DNA from: Chloroflexota bacterium
GTDB taxonomy: Bacteria; Chloroflexota; Dehalococcoidia; Tepidiformales; Tepidiformaceae
Assembly: GCA_963169135.1 (NCBI GenBank)
Contig: CAUJEQ010000164.1
Coordinates: 1 to 12,260 of the forward strand
Length of the DNA: 12,260 nt
Direction: 5' to 3'
The position numbers and the translations under genes are program-made. Shown here one piece after another: positions 6,060 through 12,260 of this stretch. Numbering within the stretch: the stretch's first letter is position 1; each line of letters starts with the position of its first letter. A model generated the notes under the pieces. It ran no database searches and was not told the DNA's origin. It worked only from the letters and a program-made list of their open reading frames with translations.

Positions 6060-7001
6060 ATGATGATTGCTCAGCGCCTTGCGCTCCTCACAGCGTTTCT
6101 GACCGTCGTGCTCATCGGGGTGGGGGTGTATGTCCGCGCCACCGGTTCAGGGTTGGGTTGTCCCGACTGGCCAACGTGCCACGGGCAGGTCGTACCCCCG
6201 GGCCATCGCGAGGCGCTGATCGAGTTCTCGCACCGCTTCGTCGCGTCGGTGGTCGGCTTGCTGGTGATCGCGGTCGCCGTGCTGGCGTGGAAGCACTATC
6301 GGCATGTTCCCTTCATCGTGTGGGTGGCAACTGCCACGGTGCCACTTGTGGGCTTCCAGGGCCTGCTGGGCGCGATTACGGTGGTGCGCGAACTGCCGCC
6401 CGAGATCGTGGCCACGCACCTGGTAACCGCCATGGTGGTCCTCTCCTGCGAGATTGCGGTGTTCGTCGCGATGTACATGGAGGACCCGGCCCACAGCGAA
6501 CAGCTCCGCAAGATGGTTGAAGGGCCGCGGATCGTCGGGCGCTGGGCTTTCGCGGCTATCCTGTGGCTGACGGCCGTGTTCTGGATCGGCGGGTACATGG
6601 CCGAAAGCGGCGCCGCCACTGCGTGCGAAGGTTGGCCGCTGTGCAATGGGTCGGTGCTTCCCGCGGCCGACGACCAGGAGATCACGCACATGGTGCACCG
6701 GTACATCGCGGGCGCCTTCGTGTTCCTGCTGGTACCGCTGCTCATTTACGCATGGAAGAAGCGCGACGAGCTGGCCTGGGCACGGCCATTCGCGATTGTG
6801 CTCGGCGTACTCTACGCCGCGCAGGTGCTGGTTGGCGCGCTCAACGTCTGGTACACGTTCCCGGATGAACTGACCGTATCGCACACGGTGCTGGCGGCAT
6901 CGATCTGGTTTGCGCTTTCGGCGGCAGTTGCCCTGACGTACTACGCCCCCGCGGCGGAGTCGCACGCGCACAGGCTTACGAACGCCGGTGCGACCGCATG
7001 A
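6060..7001 (+). CDS. ctaA: Haem A synthase (COX15/CtaA family)
   Basis: CtaA oxidises the methyl group at C8 of haem O to a formyl group, giving haem A for the aa3-type oxidase. The 313-residue membrane protein has about eight helices in two similar halves. Haem-ligand histidines lie in EFSHRF (E55, H58), ATHLV (H120), ITHMVHRY (H210, H213) and VSHTV (H275). A cysteine pair is present in each half: C34/C40 (CPDWPTC) and C189/C195 (CEGWPLC), matching the disulfide positions of Bacillus-type CtaA. The frame is open far upstream, but the family N-terminus (QRLALLTAFLTVVL, VRATGSGLGCPDWP) and the ATG pair at 6060/6063 set the start; neither has a good Shine-Dalgarno site. Its stop overlaps the ctaB start (ATGA), so the two are translationally coupled. 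Confidence 0.95.
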   Translation: MMIAQRLALLTAFLTVVLIGVGVYVRATGSGLGCPDWPTCHGQVVPPGHREALIEFSHRFVASVVGLLVIAVAVLAWKHYRHVPFIVWVATATVPLVGFQGLLGAITVVRELPPEIVATHLVTAMVVLSCEIAVFVAMYMEDPAHSEQLRKMVEGPRIVGRWAFAAILWLTAVFWIGGYMAESGAATACEGWPLCNGSVLPAADDQEITHMVHRYIAGAFVFLLVPLLIYAWKKRDELAWARPFAIVLGVLYAAQVLVGALNVWYTFPDELTVSHTVLAASIWFALSAAVALTYYAPAAESHAHRLTNAGATA

Positions 7002-7900
7002 CCGCCAATGTCGTGCCCATGGCCCGGCCGAACATCGCCGCGACGGTACGCGGGTATATCTCGCTGACCAAACCGCGCGTCATCTCGCTGCTGCTGGTGA
7101 CGACGGTGCCAGCGATGGTGGTTGCGCACGGCGGCTGGCCCTCGGGCTGGCTCATCCTGTGGACGCTGGTGGGCGGGTCGCTTTCGGCGGGCGGGGCGAA
7201 CGCTATCAACTGCTGGTACGACCGCGACATCGACGCGGTGATGCGGCGCACCCAGAGCCGGCCGATGGTGACGGGGGTGATCGAACCGTCCCATGCGCTG
7301 GCCTTCGGCATTGGGCTGGGCGCTCTGGCCTTTGCACTCCTCTGGGGAGCGACAACCCTGGCAGCGGCCATCCTGGCCCTGGCAGCTCTGCTGTTTTATG
7401 TCTTCATCTACACCATCTGGCTGAAACGCCGGACACCACAGAACATTGTCATCGGTGGGGCGGCCGGAGCATTCCCGCCGATGGTCGGATGGGCAGCGGT
7501 CACGGGTGACGTCTCACTCGCGCCGGTGGTGATGTTCCTGATCGTGTTTTTCTGGACGCCGCCCCACTTCTGGGCGCTGGCGCTACGGCTCCAGGGGGAC
7601 TACACGGAGGCCGGCGTGCCGATGCTCCCGGTCATCGCGGGGCCGGAGGTCACCCGGATCCAGATCCTGCGGTATAGCGTGATGCTGATCCTGGTGACGC
7701 TCATGCTTGCGCCGGCGGCCGGGCTTGGTGCTGTCTACGTTGGCGCGTGCGTGGTGCTTGGGGGGCTGTTCCTTTTCTATGCGGGCCAGCTCTGGCGGAG
7801 GCCCCGGAGCACACCCCCGATCCGGCTGTACAAGTACTCACTGCTGTATCTCGCACTACTCTTCATGGCGATGGGCGCCGACGTGATCGCGCTCGGCTAG
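6998..7900 (+). CDS. ctaB: Haem O synthase (protohaem IX farnesyltransferase)
   Basis: CtaB transfers a farnesyl group to the vinyl group of haem B, making haem O, the substrate of the preceding gene product. The 300-residue length and multi-helix hydrophobic pattern fit the UbiA prenyltransferase family. The first Asp-rich motif is N71-x3-D75-x3-D79 (NCWYDRDIDAVMRRT), followed by QSRPMVTG; the second conserved loop has KRRTPQNIVIGGAAGAFPPMVGW. WTPPHFWALALR and DYTEAGVPMLPV are also typical. It overlaps ctaA by 4 bp and ends 270 bp before coxB, so haem A synthesis and the oxidase are encoded side by side. The alternative name cyoE applies to the same family; the downstream cox genes favour ctaB. 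Confidence 0.95.
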   Translation: MTANVVPMARPNIAATVRGYISLTKPRVISLLLVTTVPAMVVAHGGWPSGWLILWTLVGGSLSAGGANAINCWYDRDIDAVMRRTQSRPMVTGVIEPSHALAFGIGLGALAFALLWGATTLAAAILALAALLFYVFIYTIWLKRRTPQNIVIGGAAGAFPPMVGWAAVTGDVSLAPVVMFLIVFFWTPPHFWALALRLQGDYTEAGVPMLPVIAGPEVTRIQILRYSVMLILVTLMLAPAAGLGAVYVGACVVLGGLFLFYAGQLWRRPRSTPPIRLYKYSLLYLALLFMAMGADVIALG

Positions 7901-7934
7901 AAGCCCCGATACTTGACTCTGAAATGCCCGTGAC

Positions 7935-7950
7935 GCCTCTTCGCGGAGGC
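7935..7950 (+). terminator. Stem-loop after ctaB (possible terminator or attenuator)
   Basis: GCCTCT-TCGC-GGAGGC forms a 6-bp stem (one U-G pair) 34 bases after the ctaB stop. There is no T-run after it, so intrinsic termination is uncertain; it may instead protect the ctaAB mRNA end or lie inside a longer transcript. Confidence 0.3.
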
Positions 7951-7984
7951 CTCTGGTGGCTATGCCATAAACCGGCGATGATAT

Positions 7985-8038
7985 CGTTTCAAACGCAGAA
8001 ACCCTGTAAATCGCGGTCCGAAGGGCCAGGTTTCAGGG
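7985..8038 (+). promoter_or_regulatory. Structured segment in the coxB leader
   Basis: GAAACCcT (7998-8005, one bulge) can pair with AGGTTTC (8028-8034), enclosing a second stem GGTCC-GAA-GGGCC (8015-8027) that stacks directly on it. CCCTG (8002-8006) can alternatively pair with CAGGG (8034-8038), so two folds exclude each other. A small dyad CGTTT-C-AAACG (7985-7995) precedes it. It matches no riboswitch class I recognise. The rest of the 270-bp gap holds TTGACT (7913) and TTGACC (8049) -35-like boxes without good -10 partners. Confidence 0.3.
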
Positions 8039-8170
8039 CGAAAGGCCGTTGACCGTTTCGAGAGCGGTTGGGGGCCGCGTCCATTACGCGATTGCGACGT
8101 TCACCAACGCCCGCCCGCAGGTCACCACCCGCGAGCGGACGTCGGCGGAGTCGCAGGGGAGCATCGGGGA

Positions 8171-8980
8171 ATGGCTGTAACCGGCATGCGACGGCACGTG
8201 CGCCGCTCGCTTTTACTTCTCACTGTCGCACTGTTTGCACTCGCTTCGATTGGGGTCGCTTCGGCCCAGGTCGGAACGCCCAAACCGATCACCGACGAAG
8301 CAAAGAAGATCGAGGACCTCTGGATCTTCACCCTCCTGATCGCGGCGGTCGTCTTCGTGGCGGTCGAGGGGGCGCTTATCTATGCGCTCATCCGGTTTCG
8401 GAAGCGCAACGACGAGTTGCCGGTGCAGACCCACGGGAGCACGGTGCTCGAGTTCGTGTGGACCGGCATCCCGGTCCTCATCGTGATCGCGCTCTTCACC
8501 TACTCCTTCATCGTGCTGCGCGACGTGGAGAACACCGCGGCGGCCGAGGACATGACCATCGAGGTCCAGGGTTTTCAGTACCAGTGGCAGTTCACCTACC
8601 AGTTGAACGACCTGGGCGTGAACGCGGACCCGGCGGCCTCCGGCGAGATTAGCGTCATCGGGACAGCAGCGGAGGAACCGACCCTGGTAATCCCGATCGA
8701 CGAGCCCATCGAGTTCCGACTGCTTTCGAACGACGTAATCCACTCGTTCTACATCCGTGACTTCCTCTACAAGCTGGACGTAGTGCCGGGACGGGATAAC
8801 CGCTTCGTGATCACGGCCCGCGAAACCGGCGACTACTTTGGCCAGTGCGCTGAGCTGTGCGGACTGAACCACGCCCTGATGCGCTTCAAGCTCAAGGTCG
8901 TTACTCGTGACGAATTCGACCTGTGGGTCGCCGAACAGACTGGTGGCAATGGAGAGTCCGCTGTCCGCCGCGCCGACTGA
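8171..8980 (+). CDS. coxB: Cytochrome c oxidase subunit II
   Basis: Subunit II carries the CuA centre that accepts electrons from the donor on the outer membrane face. The 269-residue protein has a signal peptide or leader helix (residues 6-32, ending GVASA-Q), two membrane helices (about 50-74 and 95-117) and a cupredoxin domain. The CuA ligands are all present: H191 (VIHSF), C226, E228, C230, H234 and M237 (CAELCGLNHALM). FQYQWQF (135-141) is the aromatic electron-entry region. No CxxCH is present, so it lacks the fused cytochrome c domain found in caa3 enzymes. AGGGGAG (8155-8161) lies nine bases before ATG 8171 and favours it over ATG 8186. It is the first gene of the coxB-A-C cluster. 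Confidence 0.95.
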   Translation: MAVTGMRRHVRRSLLLLTVALFALASIGVASAQVGTPKPITDEAKKIEDLWIFTLLIAAVVFVAVEGALIYALIRFRKRNDELPVQTHGSTVLEFVWTGIPVLIVIALFTYSFIVLRDVENTAAAEDMTIEVQGFQYQWQFTYQLNDLGVNADPAASGEISVIGTAAEEPTLVIPIDEPIEFRLLSNDVIHSFYIRDFLYKLDVVPGRDNRFVITARETGDYFGQCAELCGLNHALMRFKLKVVTRDEFDLWVAEQTGGNGESAVRRAD

Positions 8981-9000
8981 GTGCGCTGACGCAAGGATGA

Positions 9001-9061
9001 CGCGCCCGGCCAGCCGCGTGCCGGGCGTGGTTTGCGAACCGAAGGGATGGGCCACGGCCCA
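9001..9061 (+). promoter_or_regulatory. Two stem-loops in the coxB-coxA gap, the second abutting the coxA Shine-Dalgarno site
   Basis: CGCCCGGC (9003-9010) and GCCGGGCG (9020-9027) form a strong GC stem with a 9-base loop, extendable by a G-U and a C-G pair. TGGGC-CACG-GCCCA (9048-9061) forms a second stem whose last base is the first base of AGGAGG (9061-9066). Such elements can set mRNA stability or subunit ratios. There is no T-run, so a terminator is unlikely. Confidence 0.4.
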
Positions 9062-9066
9062 GGAGG
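9061..9066 (+). promoter_or_regulatory. Shine-Dalgarno site of coxA
   Basis: Perfect AGGAGG four bases before the ATG at 9071. It decides between this start and an upstream in-frame start candidate at 9032, which would add 13 residues with no homology. Confidence 0.75.
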
Positions 9067-9070
9067 ACGT

Positions 9071-10690
9071 ATGACCAGCATCGTGATTCCACGCCCCGAG
9101 GGCTATGCGCGCCCACGGTCCGCACTTCTTGACTGGCTGACTACGGTCGATCACAAGAAGCTGGGGATCCTCTACCTGTACTCCACGATGTTCTTCTTCG
9201 GGGTCGGCGGGATCCTGGCACTCCTGGTGCGGACGCAGCTGGCGGTTGCCGACAACTCGTTCGTTGGCAACGACGCCTACAACCAGATCTTCACGATGCA
9301 CGCCTCGGCGATGCTGTTCCTGTTCATCATTCCGGTGTGGGCCGGCTTCGGGAACTATGTGGTGCCGCTCCAGATCGGCGCCGCCGACATGGCGTTCCCC
9401 CGGATCAACGCCCTCTCTTTTTGGCTGGTGCCGCCGGCTGGCATCCTGATGTTCTCCGGGTTCCTGGTCGATGGCGGGGCGGCACAGGCCGGTTGGACTG
9501 CGTACAGCCCGCTGGCCCGTGGTCTCGGGCCCGGCATGGACCTCTGGATCATCGCGGTGATCCTGCTCGGCGTGTCCTCAACGATCGGCGCCGCGAACTT
9601 CATGGTGACGATGTTCCGGCTGCGTGCGCCGGGGATGACGATGTTCCGGATGCCGATCTTCTGCTGGACGATGCTGGTGACGTCAGTGCTGCAGTTGCTG
9701 GCGACGCCGGTGCTGGCCTCGGCGCTTGCGATGCTTTACATCGACCGGAACTTCGGAGGAGCGTTTTTCGACCCGAACGGGGGAGGAAACGCGATCCTGT
9801 GGCAGAACATCTTCTGGTTCTACTCGCACCCGGCTGTCTACATCATGATCCTCCCGGGCATGGGCATCATTTCGGAAGTGCTGCCGGTGTTCTCCCGCAA
9901 GCCGCTGTTCGGGTACAAGGCGTTCGTCTTCGCGACGATGGGCATCGGCGGCCTGGGCTTCAGCGTGTGGGCGCACCACATGTTCACGACGGGCGCGGTG
10001 CTGAAGCCGTGGTTTGGGTTCATGACCTTCATGATCGGCGTGCCAACGGGCGTGAAGATGTTCAACTGGCTGGGCACGATGTGGCGTGGATCGATCAGCT
10101 TTGAGGCGCCAATGCTCTTCGCGCTCGGGTTCCTGAGCATGTTCCTGATCGGCGGCATCAATGGGACGTTCTCCGCGGCGGTGCCGGTGGACTTCGCTCT
10201 GCACGACACGTACTTCGTCGTGGCGCACATCCACTACGTGCTATTCGGGGGCTCAGTGTTCGCCGTGTTCGCCGGCCTCTACTACTGGTTCCCGAAGATC
10301 TGGGGGCGCCGGCTCAACGAGAAGCTGGGCCAGGCGCAATTTTGGTTGATGTTCATAGGTTTCAACCTCGCATTTTTCCCGATGCACTTGCTCGGCCTGG
10401 ACGGCATGCCGCGCCGGATCGCGACCTATTCGAACGAGTCGGGCTGGGAAGCGCTGAACATGGCGTCGACGGTGGGGGCGTTCCTCATCGCTACGTCAAT
10501 GATCCCGTTCATCGTGGCCGTGATCGCGGCCTTCATGCGGCCGAAGGACCAGCCGAACGACCCCTGGAACGCGAACACGCTGGAGTGGTGGACGACGTCG
10601 CCGCCGCCGGTGCACAACTTCGACGACCTCCCTGAGGTCCACTCGGAGCGCCCGCTCTTCGACGCCCGCCAGAGTGGGGCCGGCCACTAA
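9071..10690 (+). CDS. coxA: Cytochrome c oxidase subunit I, A2-type haem-copper oxidase
   Basis: This is the catalytic subunit, reducing O2 to water at a haem a3-CuB centre and pumping protons. The 539-residue protein has about twelve helices. Haem a ligands are H77 (TMHASAM) and H388, haem a3 ligand H386 (VVAHIHYV), and CuB ligands H253, H302 and H303 (WAHHMF), with Y257 at the His-Tyr cross-link position. Residues 251-256 read YSHPAV, not the GHPEV of A1 enzymes: the D-channel glutamate is replaced, and the Tyr-Ser pair marks the A2 subfamily. D106 (GAADMAFPR) and the K-channel residues T326 and K329 (PTGVKMFNW) are present. Subunit III is not fused; it follows 39 bp downstream. AGGAGG four bases before the ATG sets the start. 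Confidence 0.97.
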   Translation: MTSIVIPRPEGYARPRSALLDWLTTVDHKKLGILYLYSTMFFFGVGGILALLVRTQLAVADNSFVGNDAYNQIFTMHASAMLFLFIIPVWAGFGNYVVPLQIGAADMAFPRINALSFWLVPPAGILMFSGFLVDGGAAQAGWTAYSPLARGLGPGMDLWIIAVILLGVSSTIGAANFMVTMFRLRAPGMTMFRMPIFCWTMLVTSVLQLLATPVLASALAMLYIDRNFGGAFFDPNGGGNAILWQNIFWFYSHPAVYIMILPGMGIISEVLPVFSRKPLFGYKAFVFATMGIGGLGFSVWAHHMFTTGAVLKPWFGFMTFMIGVPTGVKMFNWLGTMWRGSISFEAPMLFALGFLSMFLIGGINGTFSAAVPVDFALHDTYFVVAHIHYVLFGGSVFAVFAGLYYWFPKIWGRRLNEKLGQAQFWLMFIGFNLAFFPMHLLGLDGMPRRIATYSNESGWEALNMASTVGAFLIATSMIPFIVAVIAAFMRPKDQPNDPWNANTLEWWTTSPPPVHNFDDLPEVHSERPLFDARQSGAGH

Positions 10691-10729
10691 CGGCCCCACC
10701 GAAATCCGAATCTGAGGGAGACGTAATCG

Positions 10730-11341
10730 ATGGCAGCGCACGGAATAGCGACCCAGCACAAGCAAGGTCTGAGCAACGGAATGCTCGGCTTCATTCTCTT
10801 TTTGGCCTCAGAGGTGATGTTCTTTGGCGGCCTGTTCGCGGCGTATTTCATCGCCCGGGCCGACGCGACCGAGTGGCCGCCCGAGAACATGCTCACGGCG
10901 GAACAGATCGCACGCGGCGTGAAGCTGGAAGTCGAGTTCGCGCTGCCGTTCATTGCGACGATCTTGCTGGTGCTCAGCTCGGTGACGATCCAATTTGGGG
11001 TGTTGGCGATCCGCAGGGGCGATCGCACGGCCCTGATCCGGTGGCTCATGGTGACGATCGTGCTTGGCCTGGTGTTCCTGACGGCCCAGATGTACGACTA
11101 CAGCCAGCTCCACTTCCGGGCCGGCGATACCGTGTACGGGACAACGTTCTACACTCTGACCGGCTTCCACGGTGCGCACGTCGCCGGGGGGGTCATTTTC
11201 ATGGGGGTGATGCTGGCGCGCTCGATGGCGGGCCAGTTCTCGGCTGCGAGCCACGAAGCCGTCGAAGCCTGCTCGTTCTACTGGCACTTCGTCGATGTCG
11301 TCTGGATTGCCCTGTTCACCGTCCTGTATATCGTTAAGTAG
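10730..11341 (+). CDS. coxC: Cytochrome c oxidase subunit III (short, five-helix type)
   Basis: The 203-residue protein lacks the first two helices of the seven-helix form and fits the five-helix COX3 found in many Gram-positive-like and Chloroflexota oxidases. Helices lie at about 17-41, 68-92, 102-121, 139-164 and 181-202. Family motifs are FLASEVMFFGGLFAAYF with E28, FYTLTGFHGAHVAGG (H147, H150) and the C-terminal EACSFYWHFVDVVWIALF (E179, H186, D189). Subunit III stabilises subunit I and supports proton uptake; it has no redox centre. AGGGAG (10715-10720) is nine bases before the ATG. Gaps of 39 bp to coxA and 38 bp to the next gene indicate one operon. Confidence 0.95.
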   Translation: MAAHGIATQHKQGLSNGMLGFILFLASEVMFFGGLFAAYFIARADATEWPPENMLTAEQIARGVKLEVEFALPFIATILLVLSSVTIQFGVLAIRRGDRTALIRWLMVTIVLGLVFLTAQMYDYSQLHFRAGDTVYGTTFYTLTGFHGAHVAGGVIFMGVMLARSMAGQFSAASHEAVEACSFYWHFVDVVWIALFTVLYIVK

Positions 11342-11379
11342 AACAGCAGCCTGAGCTGCGCACGGGGGAGAAGCACTGT

Positions 11380-12260
11380 ATGGATCACCAGCCCAACGAA
11401 CATGGCTCGCACGGGGAAGTACATCTCCCCGACCCGAGCATTTGGCCGCTCGTAGTTGGTGTCGCAGCGCTCTTTCTCGGTGCCGCGCTGATCTTCTGGT
11501 CGCGCGATACGGGTAACGACTTCGCCGGTCCGCTCCTGGGTGCCGCGATCGTTTCGACGCTCCTTGCTGCGTTCGGCTGGGCATACGAAGACGGCCGTAT
11601 GAAACGCAAGGCCGAGCAGAGCCACATCCGCGGCCCGCGCGAGGCACGCTACACGCAGGTCGTGACGTTCGGTATTGCCGAAGGGCAGGTCGAGACGGCC
11701 CGCACAGCGGGCGTGATTCATCGGCTGGAGTCCTCGGACAGCGCGCTGCGAGACCTGGATGGCTTCCAGGACTTGCGGATCATCCTGTCTCCGGCCGAGA
11801 CCGGTCCCTCGCAGGTGCTGGTCGAAACGACGTGGGCCGACCGCGAGGGCCTGGCGACCTACGAACAGACCCGCGGCACCATGCTCGACCTGCTGGCAGG
11901 CCACCCGGAGGAAGTCGTGCCCGGATCGGTCCAGGTGTTCGACATGGAAGTGGTGCGTGACACAAAGGACGTGTCGTTCCGGTTCGGAGCGGGCGCGGCA
12001 TTCACAACGATCGCCGCCCTGATGGTGGGCGGGTTCATGGTGGGCGCAGGCCTGAGCCTCTTCCAAAGCGAGAGCACCGGCGGTGACGGGGGCAACGGCG
12101 AGCCGACCCCGCCGCCCACCAACCCCTTCCGCGTGGTCGCAACCGACAACAAGTTCGACAAGACCGAAATCGTGGCCGGCCCGAACGCTGAAATCACGGT
12201 CACGCTCGTGAACAACGGCGCGGCGAAGCACAACATCCACTTCACCGATAAGGCGGGCGG
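11380..12260 (+). CDS. Mosaic oxidase-operon protein: subunit-IV-like + ABM-like + TM + cupredoxin (partial, 3' end outside window)
   Basis: The frame runs from ATG 11380 (GGGGGAG nine bases upstream) to the right edge, 293 codons. Parts in order: a His-rich tail (H3, H8, H11, H15); two helices (about 22-40 and 48-68) starting PSIWPLVVGVAALFLG, like small subunit IV proteins; a basic stretch (RMKRK); an ABM-like alpha/beta domain (about 90-193: VVTFGIAEGQVETA, GFQDLRIILSP, SQVLVETTWADREGLATYEQ, VQVFDMEVV); a third helix (204-228); a Gly/Pro linker (EPTPPPTNPF); and a cupredoxin start (VVATDNKFDKTEIVAG, VTLVNNGAAKHNIHF) with H284 as probable first copper ligand. The remaining ligands would lie beyond the edge. 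The basic stretch after helix 2 puts the ABM-like domain inside the cell and the cupredoxin outside, on the same side as CuA. It probably belongs to the oxidase complex; its exact role is unknown. Confidence 0.75.
   Translation, partial: MDHQPNEHGSHGEVHLPDPSIWPLVVGVAALFLGAALIFWSRDTGNDFAGPLLGAAIVSTLLAAFGWAYEDGRMKRKAEQSHIRGPREARYTQVVTFGIAEGQVETARTAGVIHRLESSDSALRDLDGFQDLRIILSPAETGPSQVLVETTWADREGLATYEQTRGTMLDLLAGHPEEVVPGSVQVFDMEVVRDTKDVSFRFGAGAAFTTIAALMVGGFMVGAGLSLFQSESTGGDGGNGEPTPPPTNPFRVVATDNKFDKTEIVAGPNAEITVTLVNNGAAKHNIHFTDKAG

Noticed and set aside
5885..7993. CGTTTCAAA repeated upstream of both ctaA (5885) and coxB (7985)
   Set aside because: A shared 9-mer is expected many times by chance in 12 kb, and the flanks do not match.
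8171..8980. caa3-type subunit II with fused cytochrome c
   Set aside because: No CxxCH motif exists in the frame, which ends 32 residues after the CuA methionine.
8213..9301. Long open frame (362 codons) on the minus strand across coxB and the start of coxA
   Set aside because: Antisense to two clear oxidase genes and their gap; no homology or ribosome-binding site seen.
11278..12240. Long open frame (320 codons) on the minus strand opposite the last gene
   Set aside because: The plus strand frame has a Shine-Dalgarno site, ordered membrane helices and recognisable cupredoxin and ABM-like motifs, so the minus frame is a shadow.
1..12260. tRNA, rRNA, CRISPR, insertion sequence or prophage elements
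   Set aside because: I looked on both strands and found no tRNA-like cloverleaf, repeat-spacer series, transposase motif or terminal inverted repeats.

Overview
This is a high-GC, gene-dense bacterial window with twelve protein-coding genes. Two of them are cut by the window edges. No RNA genes, insertion sequences, CRISPR arrays or attachment sites were seen. The gene content suggests an aerobic bacterium, most plausibly a member of the Chloroflexota (Thermomicrobia or Dehalococcoidia/Tepidiforma-like) or a neighbouring terrabacterial lineage. The pointers are an A2-type haem-copper oxidase, a short five-helix subunit III, an SCO1664-type kinase-fold protein, and TANNNT -10 boxes placed directly before start codons. 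This taxonomic guess is an inference; the genus cannot be read from the window.

Left part (1-4233), accessory and metabolic genes. A stand-alone CinA C-terminal-domain protein (minus strand, cut at the left edge) diverges from a PhzF-family isomerase. An SCO1664/HipA-like kinase-fold protein follows and converges on an HxlR-type regulator with only 6 bp between their stops. The HxlR gene is divergent from ilvD (dihydroxy-acid dehydratase, branched-chain amino acid synthesis). A 17-bp inverted repeat in the divergent region is a candidate operator.

Middle part (4256-5884), envelope genes. A small two-helix membrane protein with a bacterial PH domain starts at TTG behind a good Shine-Dalgarno site. 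A Tat-exported M23 zinc metallopeptidase follows.

Right part (6060-12260), terminal oxidase module. ctaA (haem A synthase) and ctaB (haem O synthase) overlap by 4 bp. A 270-bp leader with potential RNA structure precedes coxB, coxA, coxC and a fourth gene that runs off the right edge. Together these supply haem A and the core subunits of an A2-type cytochrome c oxidase. The fourth product is a mosaic: a subunit-IV-like two-helix domain, an ABM-like (dimeric alpha/beta barrel) domain, a third membrane helix and a cupredoxin domain. Subunit II has a complete CuA site but no fused cytochrome c domain, so the anchored cupredoxin is an attractive candidate electron donor or copper carrier.

Two start styles are visible. 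The PhzF, SCO1664-like, HxlR and probably M23 genes have a TANNNT hexamer 6-7 nt before the start codon and no Shine-Dalgarno site, which suggests leaderless mRNAs. The cinA-like, ilvD, PH-domain and cox genes carry Shine-Dalgarno sites.
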